Positions 9,869 to 17,497 of a stretch of 49,914 nt of DNA are shown here, in pieces (positions within the stretch are counted from its first letter, which is position 1; every line of letters starts with the position of its first letter). The position numbers and the translations under genes were made by a program. Origin of the DNA: SAR324 cluster bacterium (GTDB lineage: Bacteria > SAR324 > NAC60-12). A model generated the notes under the pieces. It had not been told where the DNA came from and made no database searches. It saw only the letters and a program-made list of their open reading frames with translations. The stretch spans positions 1 to 49,914 of the forward strand of contig JACNJW010000048.1 of the NCBI GenBank assembly GCA_014382365.1, in the 5' to 3' direction.

Positions 9869-10855
9869 TTAAAGGTCGCGACCAGTGATTTTTGCATATT
9901 GGTCAAAAATAGCCTGTGCATCTGAACCGGCTTTTTTAACCCAGGCAGCTCGTAATTTACGTCCCATTTCATCCAGGTCACTGCGGAAGGCAGGATCAAC
10001 GTCCAGTACATTCAAACCATTGGCTTTGAGTTTTGCAAGACTTGTACGTTCCATATCTCCAGCTAAATTCCACATTTCATCTTCCATCTGAGTGGCAACT
10101 GCGAGCACCTGCTGCTGAACTTTTGAGGAAAGTTGGTTCCATGCAGCTTTGTTTACATTTACCATATTCACCGGACCGACTATGTTGATCCGTGTGAAAT
10201 AATTCAGCATCTCCCAGGCTTTTGCATCAACTCCGGAAACAGAGGAGGTGTACATCGAATCCAGCAGACCAGCTTTCATTGCAGGATAAACTTCGCTGAA
10301 AGGCATTTTACGGGCAGCAATTCCTGCCAGTTTTCCAAAGGCCAGTCCTGTTCCGTCATACACGCGCATCTTCAACCCTTTCAGGTCTGCAGCGGAACGG
10401 ATTGCACGTTTGGTGTAAATTCCTGAGAAAGGCCAGACACTGGTATAAAGTGTAAACTGGTTGAAATTTTTCAGTGTTTTTTTGTAGGTTGGTTTTGCCA
10501 ACTGGTACATCAGACGCTGTTCAAAGGTGTTACTGGATAAAAACGGCTGTGCAGTCATTGCCAGAACCGGTGCGTCACCTTCAACTATTCCAGTTGGTAT
10601 TTCAGAAAGTGCCAACTGACCTTCAGCAACAGCACGAAGCAATTCAGGTCCTTTGAATCCCAGTGAGGAACCAGGGTGTAAACGGATTTCCAATTCTCCG
10701 CCGGTTGCTGCTTTTACCTGGTCAGCAAAACGCTGTGCGCCTTTTGAATGGAAATTTCCTGCAGGATAATTCAGGTGCATATCCCAGACAGTTTTTGCCA
10801 TTGCAACACCGGAAGCAATCAGCAAAATTGCTAACATCAACATTAATTTGCGCAT
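9869..10855 (-). CDS. dctP: TRAP transporter periplasmic solute-binding protein (DctP family)
   Basis: A 328-residue binding protein with a clear signal peptide (MRKLMLMLAILLIASGVAMA, cleavage probably after AMA). I start it at 10855, not at the in-frame ATG at 10876, because an AAAGGAG ribosome site lies 5 nt upstream and the signal peptide then begins with Met-Arg-Lys. DctP landmarks include GSSLGFKGPELLRAVAEGQL, the LKGLKMRVYDG block with the substrate-anchoring Arg (about residue 167), and GLLDSMYTSS. Its ligand is unknown. The neighbouring 5-oxoprolinase suggests pyroglutamate, which some Bordetella DctP proteins are known to bind, but that is inference. Confidence 0.93.
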   Translation of the reverse strand: MRKLMLMLAILLIASGVAMAKTVWDMHLNYPAGNFHSKGAQRFADQVKAATGGELEIRLHPGSSLGFKGPELLRAVAEGQLALSEIPTGIVEGDAPVLAMTAQPFLSSNTFEQRLMYQLAKPTYKKTLKNFNQFTLYTSVWPFSGIYTKRAIRSAADLKGLKMRVYDGTGLAFGKLAGIAARKMPFSEVYPAMKAGLLDSMYTSSVSGVDAKAWEMLNYFTRINIVGPVNMVNVNKAAWNQLSSKVQQQVLAVATQMEDEMWNLAGDMERTSLAKLKANGLNVLDVDPAFRSDLDEMGRKLRAAWVKKAGSDAQAIFDQYAKITGRDL

Positions 10856-10915
10856 ATAATCTCCTTTATTATGCATTTGTTAAATTATAGAGTTTCTCCA
10901 CCATGGAAATAACTC

Positions 10916-10929
10916 CACGTAAAAACGTG
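10916..10929. promoter_or_regulatory. Short perfect inverted repeat upstream of dctP
   Basis: Perfect 5-bp arms CACGT / ACGTG separated by AAAA, in the 101-nt gap between the triple-HTH gene and dctP. It could be an operator for the TRAP operon or the stub of a weak terminator for the upstream gene; the sequence alone does not decide. Confidence 0.3.
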
Positions 10930-10956
10930 TAATGCTAGCTGTGTTATGTCAAAAAG

Positions 10957-11973
10957 TCAACTTGTTTCTAGTTTCTGTTTATTTAAATTCTCCATTGAAC
11001 CGTGGATAAACTCTAATTGAGTCAATAGGGTTTCCTGTTGTTCTCTCGACATTTGCTGCCAGTTTTCAGCAATTTTCTCTTGAACCTCCCGGAGTTTTTT
11101 TTTAGTATTGGTGGACTCCGAAGAATCAAGAGAGGTAACTGCAGGTCTAAGCTGACTGAGTTGTAAACTTTTTTCACGCTGCAGCAGTTCGTGGTAATTC
11201 CAACCGAAAAGTGAGGATATGCGTTTCAACAGTTCCTTATCCGGTAAGACTTCCCCTGATTCAATCTGTTCATAAAACTCAGGATTGACTTGCAGTAAAA
11301 GTGAAATGCCCTCTATATTTTGTCCAGCTTCAATTCGAGCCTGCTGAATTTGATCGTTTAAAGAAAGAGCGGACTCAATTTCTGGTAGTTCAGGTAAATC
11401 CTGTTTTGGAAAACGTGCCTGAATTTCTTTGGCAGGCAAAAGAGGCTGGGGTGCACCAAGTAGAACGGAACTCTGAGTTTTTAATTTCTGCAGAATTTGT
11501 TTATAGTTCCAACCAAATAAGGAACACAACTTGCGCAGCAAATCATCCGGAGGAATGAGACCGTTTTCAAATTCCTGAAAATAATCCGCAGAGACACCAA
11601 GTAAGGTAGCAATTCCACGTGCATCCTGTTTAGCCTCAAGGCGTGCGGAAACAATCATTTTTGCAAGAGGAGTGGGAGCGCTGTCAATTAAAGCAGTTTC
11701 TGCAGCAACAACTTTGGATAAATCGAGTTCCTGCTCTTCGGGTGATCTGTTTTTTGTTTTTGAGGAGGGAGTATTGTCGGCAATTCGTTTTATGTCCTGA
11801 TAATTCCATTCAAACAACGCACTTAGACGTTGAAGAATATCGTCAGGAGGAATCCAATCATCTTCCAACCTGACATATTCAGGTGGTTCCAGCTGCAGCA
11901 GTAGCGCCAAACCCTCGACGCTCTGACCAATATCTTCGCGGAATTCGCGAATCATTTTGTTCAACTTTGACAT
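10957..11973 (-). CDS. Protein with three tandem HTH (XRE/Cro-like) repeats and C-terminal helix
   Basis: A 338-residue soluble protein built from three homologous segments at about 4-65, 102-165 and 204-267, spaced about 100 residues apart by charged or proline-rich linkers. Each segment has the pattern of a helical Cro/C1-type HTH: an ExGQ/ExKQ-like turn, then ...IxxLLxV.P..Y..xExG..xPxxxLL..ISSLFGWNY. All three end in the unusual F(G/E)WNY motif. The C-terminal 60 residues are highly charged and likely coiled coil. No signal peptide or membrane segment. It starts 48 nt after the methyltransferase stop and is followed after 101 nt by dctP. It may be a local DNA-binding regulator, but the basic residues expected in recognition helices are sparse, so it may instead be a protein-binding scaffold. 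Confidence 0.65.
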   Translation of the reverse strand: MSKLNKMIREFREDIGQSVEGLALLLQLEPPEYVRLEDDWIPPDDILQRLSALFEWNYQDIKRIADNTPSSKTKNRSPEEQELDLSKVVAAETALIDSAPTPLAKMIVSARLEAKQDARGIATLLGVSADYFQEFENGLIPPDDLLRKLCSLFGWNYKQILQKLKTQSSVLLGAPQPLLPAKEIQARFPKQDLPELPEIESALSLNDQIQQARIEAGQNIEGISLLLQVNPEFYEQIESGEVLPDKELLKRISSLFGWNYHELLQREKSLQLSQLRPAVTSLDSSESTNTKKKLREVQEKIAENWQQMSREQQETLLTQLEFIHGSMENLNKQKLETS

Positions 11974-12021
11974 TGCTTACAGCAGGGCCTGTTTCTTAGT
12001 TATTTCTGTTGTTCAATCCAA

Positions 12022-12762
12022 TTACCGTCCTTCAACATCCAGAACTCTGGTGTGTCGTTTCAATGTTCTCAAAATCAAATAGGCGGCCAAAGTAATCCAG
12101 AACAAATAGTTCCACAACGGCACGATAAAGGCCTGCTGCATAACCAGATAATTTCCGATCAGATCAAGAACTGTAAAACAAAAAATTAGTGCAAAGAGAC
12201 TTGAATATTCTCTGCGCAGGATGTTTTTAAAGGAAAATTTTAATGAAGGACTATCCCATTTAGAAAAATCCGGAAAAAATCCTGGAGTGACTGCAGACCA
12301 TTTTTCAAAGTTTTCTCCAAATTTTCCTCTAAGAAAATCCTCTTCTGCAACCATTATCCGTTCGTAATAGAGAGCAAAAGCCAATGTGTAAATCACCGGC
12401 ATCCACCAGACAAATGGAAACAAAGTTATGCCGAGACCCATTATGTAATTTCCAAGGTAAAGCGGATGTCTGACTACTGAGTACCAGCCACTGGTGTTTA
12501 GAACATCTGCCACTTGCTCTCTTGTGTTTCTTCCTGAAGTGTTTTGCGGAGTGTGACCAACAACCAGAATTCTTGAAAATAAGCCCAGTAAACCTACCAT
12601 TAAACTGACTAGCCCCCATGTTGTCGTGGTCTCACGACTACCTCCAACATACTCATAACCTGCCATTGCAGGCACAAAAATTAAAATTATGACAATTGGG
12701 AAATAACTTCTCCAGCGAAAGAGCCAATATCCACTGGACACCAGTTTTTTTTCAAGTTTCAT
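12022..12762 (-). CDS. ICMT/PEMT-family membrane methyltransferase
   Basis: A 246-residue integral membrane protein with about 6-7 hydrophobic spans. The C-terminal-half signature GWYSVVRHPLYLGN at about 112-125, followed by YYERIMVAEEDFLRGKFGENFEKW, is the SAM-binding core of isoprenylcysteine carboxyl methyltransferase / phospholipid methyltransferase-like proteins. Bacterial members methylate lipids or small molecules; the architecture also resembles the lipid A phosphate methyltransferase type described in Leptospira, as far as I remember it. The substrate is not readable. It is the first gene of the long minus-strand run, with divergent OMP genes upstream across a 248-nt gap. Confidence 0.75.
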   Translation of the reverse strand: MKLEKKLVSSGYWLFRWRSYFPIVIILIFVPAMAGYEYVGGSRETTTTWGLVSLMVGLLGLFSRILVVGHTPQNTSGRNTREQVADVLNTSGWYSVVRHPLYLGNYIMGLGITLFPFVWWMPVIYTLAFALYYERIMVAEEDFLRGKFGENFEKWSAVTPGFFPDFSKWDSPSLKFSFKNILRREYSSLFALIFCFTVLDLIGNYLVMQQAFIVPLWNYLFWITLAAYLILRTLKRHTRVLDVEGR

Positions 12763-13010
12763 TCAGATACTCCTATAAAGTTGTTTTAAATTATTTATGA
12801 TCCATTAATGCAATGATTCTTCCAGTAGTAAATGTTCTGCAAAAAGAGTCCATTTCAGGCAATTAAAGAAACAAAATAATACAAATCGTTTTGATTTACT
12901 GTGACAAATTTTTTCATAAGCTAAAAGGCATAACTCTTGGATTCATTTTCGCTGGGGTTGTTGCCAAAATTCATGGCTGCCTGAATTATATTTAATTTTA
13001 GTTTATATCT

Positions 13011-14156
13011 ATGAAAATAAAAGGTTTATTAGTATTTGTGTCAGCTTGTATTATTTCTGTTGCCTGGAATGAATCTGCTTTAGCTGCTTCGTTAAATTCC
13101 GGTCTGGGCCCGCTGGAAATTCGACCACAATTTATTGTAAGCCAACCTTTCCTGGCTATGACTCCTGAAAACAGTTCTACTCTCAAAGCTGGAGACGCCA
13201 AGCTGTCTTTTGGAATTGAAATAGCAAACACATTTGTCAATACACAGGGACCAACAGAGCAAATCACAAAAAAAGAAATTGACCGTGGCTTAACAAAAGA
13301 AGATTTTTATGATAAAAATGGGAATGCCGGCAAAGGTTACAGTTTATATTTGGATGCAGAGACTAAACGAAAAAATGTAAAGTACAAATATGGGATTTTA
13401 GATTCATTAGAATTCAAACTAGAAATACCATTCTTGTCTTTTGACGGCGGATTCATGGACAGCAGCATTGAAAGTGTTCACAGTATGATAGGAATTTCGA
13501 ACTTTAAACAAGGTGGAGCATATCGGGCTCTCTCGGAGCGCAATCAATATGATTATTACGTAGTCAAAGACGGCGAGTTTGTACATTCCAGCAACCAGAT
13601 TATTTATAATGTGCGTGGCGAGCCAAGCATGGGGCTCAAATGGAATTTGTCGGAAGGCGGCAAGGTAATGCCTGCGGTTACTTTAAAACTATCCTACAAA
13701 TTTGCTAATACTGACCGCAGCGGGGAGCAAAAATTGGTACGCAGTGGAGGTGCCGATTGGGGGCATTATTTGATTTTGTCTAAGGGTTTCGATAATTGGA
13801 TCGTATATTTTGGAGATGGAAAAACCAGAATTGGCGAAAATCTTGGATTTGCATCGTCCATCAGCCATGAGTTTATGTCACTGGAGTATCGTATTAATGA
13901 AGAAGTTTCATTTGTTTTCCAATCTGTTTCGCAAAGCAGTATTTTTCCCATCACTGCAGCCAGTCCCCGCTCTACTACTGGAGAAAATCAGGAACAGCGA
14001 AACTCAAACTTAAGCGTTTCCACTAGTGTTTCTGCATTCGGTTATAAGTTTGTTTCCGGACCAATCTTCTGGGAAACAGGATTTGTCCAGGATTACAATA
14101 ATTTTGGCAATGAAACGGATTTTGTCGTTTTTTGGGAAATGGGGGTGCAGTGGTAA
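13011..14156 (+). CDS. Predicted outer-membrane beta-barrel protein
   Basis: A 381-residue protein with an N-terminal signal peptide (about 1-25, ending near ESALA). The rest is rich in alternating polar/hydrophobic beta-strand-like stretches (for example LKWNLSEGGKVMPAVTLKLSYKF and ISHEFMSLEYRI), with no hydrophobic helices after the signal. It ends in an aromatic residue (GVQW), typical of BAM-folded barrels. The family resembles DUF3187-like outer membrane proteins in general pattern, but I cannot assign it firmly. The following gene overlaps its stop codon, so the pair is probably co-translated. Confidence 0.65.
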   Translation: MKIKGLLVFVSACIISVAWNESALAASLNSGLGPLEIRPQFIVSQPFLAMTPENSSTLKAGDAKLSFGIEIANTFVNTQGPTEQITKKEIDRGLTKEDFYDKNGNAGKGYSLYLDAETKRKNVKYKYGILDSLEFKLEIPFLSFDGGFMDSSIESVHSMIGISNFKQGGAYRALSERNQYDYYVVKDGEFVHSSNQIIYNVRGEPSMGLKWNLSEGGKVMPAVTLKLSYKFANTDRSGEQKLVRSGGADWGHYLILSKGFDNWIVYFGDGKTRIGENLGFASSISHEFMSLEYRINEEVSFVFQSVSQSSIFPITAASPRSTTGENQEQRNSNLSVSTSVSAFGYKFVSGPIFWETGFVQDYNNFGNETDFVVFWEMGVQW

Positions 14157-14809
14157 AATTGTTGTTAAAATTATTTCTGACTGCAGGTTGTTTGATTAGC
14201 TTTTCTTCGTCAGTTTTGAGTGTTGAGCAGACAGTGGTGTATTTTGCCTTACAGGCCGGTACCCAGGAGACAGGAACTCCTGCACCTGGAGTGGGACAAA
14301 CAGACTCGTATCTGTCTACTCTGGAAACTAAACACGGTGCTTTGAAGGAAAACCGGCAAGTCAAGCCAAAAGTCTTATCCTTCGACTTTTACAAAACAAG
14401 CGGGTCAGTTGCCAGCGGTTTTGGCTTGGAGATTCATAAATACGAGAAAGAATATAATTTTGAAAACGACAATTCCAAGGTAAATATTTCCGCAGTTGGA
14501 TTACTTTACGGGCTTAATTTTTATTATCGTGGAGATTTTTGGTTTCCGTTTTTGGGTTTTGGAACAGGAAATTATTCTGCAAAAGTAAAAGAGAAATTAG
14601 TTACAGCAAGTTCCACGACTTACGGAACTGTTTTTGGACAGGTAGATAAACCGTTTTATTATAAGTTTGGAGTCCGGATTCCGATAAATGGCCTCGGCAT
14701 TATCTTTACTCAACAATATATTTCAGCCAATTTTAATGTTGCCACAGAAAACAAACCACTCTCGCTCGGCGGCACAGCTTCATATGTTGGCCTATATTAC
14801 GGCTTCTAG
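14150..14809 (+). CDS. Predicted small outer-membrane beta-barrel protein
   Basis: About 219 residues, starting at a GTG at 14150 that overlaps the TAA of the preceding barrel gene. An in-frame TTG at 14132 is possible but less attractive. Residues 1-25 form a signal peptide ending around SSSVLS. The mature part alternates beta-strand-like segments (VKPKVLSFDFYKTSG, ISAVGLLYGLNFYYRG, FWFPFLGFGTGNYSAKVK), rich in Gly and aromatic residues, and ends in a C-terminal Phe. Its size suggests an 8-10-stranded barrel. I do not recognise a named family. Its overlap with the upstream barrel gene argues that the two act together. Confidence 0.6.
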   Translation: MVKLLLKLFLTAGCLISFSSSVLSVEQTVVYFALQAGTQETGTPAPGVGQTDSYLSTLETKHGALKENRQVKPKVLSFDFYKTSGSVASGFGLEIHKYEKEYNFENDNSKVNISAVGLLYGLNFYYRGDFWFPFLGFGTGNYSAKVKEKLVTASSTTYGTVFGQVDKPFYYKFGVRIPINGLGIIFTQQYISANFNVATENKPLSLGGTASYVGLYYGF

Positions 14810-15056
14810 TTGCTGATGTTACCGCAAACAATGTGTAAAACCTTCGATAATACAAGATTCACAATTTACCTAGAATGCACTCCACTTAGAATAACGCTTC
14901 CAGTTTAACTATCAGACACGACTTTCAGCATATAGAAACAGTGCTGTCTCTTCAAATAAAATGTAACGATATTATTAATTAGGGCTTGGAATGTAAAGTA
15001 AAAAGCCTAGCAGTCAGATGATTTATCTACGAATAATGAAGAAAAGGGAGAGGGGA
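14810..15056. other. Intergenic, convergent gap
   Basis: Lies between the ends of the barrel pair (plus) and flgE (minus). I see no coding frame or tRNA. The only structured element is the hairpin immediately after it, next to flgE. Confidence 0.4.
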
Positions 15057-15079
15057 TGAGGGCCTGAAAAAGGCCCTCA
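15057..15079 (-). terminator. Hairpin downstream of flgE
   Basis: A perfect 8-bp stem with arms 15057-15064 and 15072-15079 (core GAGGGCC / GGCCCTC) and a 7-nt A-rich loop. It starts 14 nt past the flgE stop. On the minus strand the 3' flank is pyrimidine-rich but lacks a true U-tract, so it may be an mRNA-stabilising hairpin or an inefficient intrinsic terminator for the flagellar operon. Confidence 0.55.
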
Positions 15080-15092
15080 AAAAAGGAAATTA

Positions 15093-16577
15093 TTACCGTT
15101 TCATGTTGATCAAGTCCTGAATCATTTCATCAGAAGTTGTTACTGTTTTAGCATTTGCCTGAAATGCACGCTGCGTTTCCACCATTTTGACAAATTCTTC
15201 AGAAAGGTCAACGTTTGACTGTTCCAGACTTTTACTGCGAATTTCTCCTAATCCTGCAGTACCTGCTTCACCTGTTACTTTTTTACCTGAACCCAATGTT
15301 TCGACCATCATATTTTCACCAACTTGTGCCAGTTTTCCCGGATTATCAAATTTAGTCAAAACAAGTCTGCCAATCGCACGGGAGTATCCCGCATCAAATA
15401 AACCATTTACAGTTCCATTGTCTTCCAGGAAAATACTCTCCAAAGTTCCTGCCGGATTACCGTCAGCACTTGTTCGAAGAACATTGTAATGTCCTGCAAA
15501 TTGAGTAATTCCATCCAGACCGGTTCTGGGATCTGTAGGATCGTCCGGATTATAACCATCTCCCAGATGCAGACCGAGAACCAGAGGTGCACCACCGCCA
15601 AACGGTACTGCAAATTGGGGAACGCCTGTGTCAGGATCAACCGGTTGTGGTATTAAACGTGGAGGGCCGGATGGCAGAGGTTGACCGTCTGGTCCAACTC
15701 CACCAGGCTGTGCTTCAAACGAACCACCGGTAGCAGCAATCAGTTTTCCGTCATCGGTAAACTGCATGAATCCACCGCCAACTGCGATCATTGTTCCAGG
15801 TACTTGTCCTAAGGAGGCTCCATCGAACATCACGTAGTATTCCCACTGATTCCGGACACCGGTACCTGCAATTGGTTGTCCTGTATTAGGATCAATTTGT
15901 TCAGGCAGGTCAGGACGCTTCCTCATGGCAACTGTAGCGGCATGTGTATTGCCCAAGGCATCATAGACAGTAGTTGATGTGGCAAAGTTATACATGCTGT
16001 CCAGCACATTGGTTGGGTCAAAAGGGACATCCTTGACGGTTGCATTTGCGTCCAGATTTGCAGCAAGTTTAATTCCGGTACCTTTTTCTCCGTTTCCAGT
16101 TGGTTGAGGTGCATCTACAAGACCTAAAATCTTTAATGAGCCGGGGATCCCTTTGCTTTCACCGGTAATTCGATCTACCTTTAATGCCTGTACACGTCCA
16201 CCACGCAGTGTGGATAGAAAGCCTTCTTTATCATATGAAAACTGACCGTTTCGAGTATATGTTTCTTTTCCGGTAGTTGGGTTAATGATTGTAAACATAC
16301 CTCCACCGGCAATTGCCATATCTGTGCTGAGTGATGTTTCCTCAAATGCACCTTGTGAATGGTTCATTTCAACAGCACCAATTTTAACACCATTACTGGC
16401 CTTGGTATAAGTTGCACCCTGTGGCCAGGCGTTGCCCATTAAATCTTCAAAAGCAACTTGATTATGTTTGAAACCAAAAGTATTAACGTTGGCAATGTTA
16501 TTACCAACAACCTGCATAGTACGTCCCAGGGTTTTAACCCCGCTGGCACCAGTATTTAATGATCCTAGTAACGCCAT
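15093..16577 (-). CDS. flgE: Flagellar hook protein FlgE
   Basis: A 494-residue axial protein. The conserved N-terminus (residues 1-45, ALLGSLNTGASGVKTLGRTMQVVGNNIANVNTFGFK) and C-terminus (EQSNVDLSEEFVKMVETQRAFQANAKTV) form the D0/D1 coiled coil. The Gly/Pro-rich middle, about 200-400, is the variable exposed D2 part. The hook joins the basal body rod to the filament. It is preceded by a good AAGGAG ribosome site 7 nt from the ATG. It lies 132 nt after flgD, a larger gap than elsewhere in the operon, so an extra promoter could lie there. FlgG-type rods are shorter, which supports FlgE. Confidence 0.95.
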   Translation of the reverse strand: MALLGSLNTGASGVKTLGRTMQVVGNNIANVNTFGFKHNQVAFEDLMGNAWPQGATYTKASNGVKIGAVEMNHSQGAFEETSLSTDMAIAGGGMFTIINPTTGKETYTRNGQFSYDKEGFLSTLRGGRVQALKVDRITGESKGIPGSLKILGLVDAPQPTGNGEKGTGIKLAANLDANATVKDVPFDPTNVLDSMYNFATSTTVYDALGNTHAATVAMRKRPDLPEQIDPNTGQPIAGTGVRNQWEYYVMFDGASLGQVPGTMIAVGGGFMQFTDDGKLIAATGGSFEAQPGGVGPDGQPLPSGPPRLIPQPVDPDTGVPQFAVPFGGGAPLVLGLHLGDGYNPDDPTDPRTGLDGITQFAGHYNVLRTSADGNPAGTLESIFLEDNGTVNGLFDAGYSRAIGRLVLTKFDNPGKLAQVGENMMVETLGSGKKVTGEAGTAGLGEIRSKSLEQSNVDLSEEFVKMVETQRAFQANAKTVTTSDEMIQDLINMKR

Positions 16578-16709
16578 TTTATTTCTCCTTAAACTGTATT
16601 AGAAAACATACCAGGCGATACAGTCCATTGTTTCGCATAGATATTAGTGACAAGAAAAGTTTAATAAAAACTAATCGCATATAAAACCAAACCAGTTGGC
16701 TTAGTTGTT

Positions 16710-17486
16710 TTAATCAGAACTTTTGGAACTCCACAAAGGAGTTTTTCGGGTCGTCAGTTCTGTTTTCGGAGGAAGAGGAACTGCGTCTTGATAGCGCAAT
16801 AATGTTTTATTTCCTAATCCAACAATTTCATCTGCGGATACCCACTCACCATTGATTTTCAGCATCGGGTCTCCACCATCAAAACGAATCATTGATACCT
16901 GACCGGACTTAGTCAAAGTCACTCCAACATCTTCGCCACCTTCTGTTTTGGCAAATACGTTGAAACTATAACTGCCGTCAGGCATTAAATCGCCATCATT
17001 ATCACGTCCGTCCCAGTAAAATTGGTGTACTCCCTGAGCTCTGCTTTCAAGATCTACCTCTCTAATCATTCCACCAGAGGAATCATGAACCATGAGCATT
17101 ACCCGATCGGCACTACTGTTCAATTTGTAGTTTACAGGTGTAGTGTCGCCGTTTTTCAGAGGTATTGCTCTTGCGCCAAACTCCACATCTTTATCCAACA
17201 AACTGCCTGCAGTGGCTCGTGCAATGTGCTGCTGTATAGCCATCATCTTGGCAGTTTGACTATTAAGATTCTGCAACTGTTCTACTGTACCCAGTGTTGC
17301 CAACTGCTTCATCATACCCTCTGAGTCCATTGGATCGAGGGGATCCTGATTAGCCATTTGTGTCATTAGTAAATTCAGAAAATCCTGCTTTCCCAGTTCT
17401 TTGCCGTCCGCACTGTTCTTGGAAGCAGTATTTCGCAAACCGGATGCGCTGTTTTGCAAAGCTTGTTCAACATTTCCTGTGTTCAT
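16710..17486 (-). CDS. flgD: Hook-capping protein FlgD
   Basis: A 258-residue protein. The N-terminal FlgD block KQDFLNLLMTQMANQDPLDPMDSEGMMKQLATLGTVEQL at about 33-72 is diagnostic. The C-terminal FLIG/Tudor-like part, about 90-220, contains FYWDGRDNDGDLMPDGSYSF. FlgD caps the growing hook and is needed for FlgE polymerisation. The AAAGGT ribosome site is 5 nt from the ATG. It starts 11 nt after the fliK stop. The last 40 residues, past the usual family end, are basic and of unknown role. Confidence 0.95.
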   Translation of the reverse strand: MNTGNVEQALQNSASGLRNTASKNSADGKELGKQDFLNLLMTQMANQDPLDPMDSEGMMKQLATLGTVEQLQNLNSQTAKMMAIQQHIARATAGSLLDKDVEFGARAIPLKNGDTTPVNYKLNSSADRVMLMVHDSSGGMIREVDLESRAQGVHQFYWDGRDNDGDLMPDGSYSFNVFAKTEGGEDVGVTLTKSGQVSMIRFDGGDPMLKINGEWVSADEIVGLGNKTLLRYQDAVPLPPKTELTTRKTPLWSSKSSD

Positions 17487-17497
17487 TTTTACCTTTT

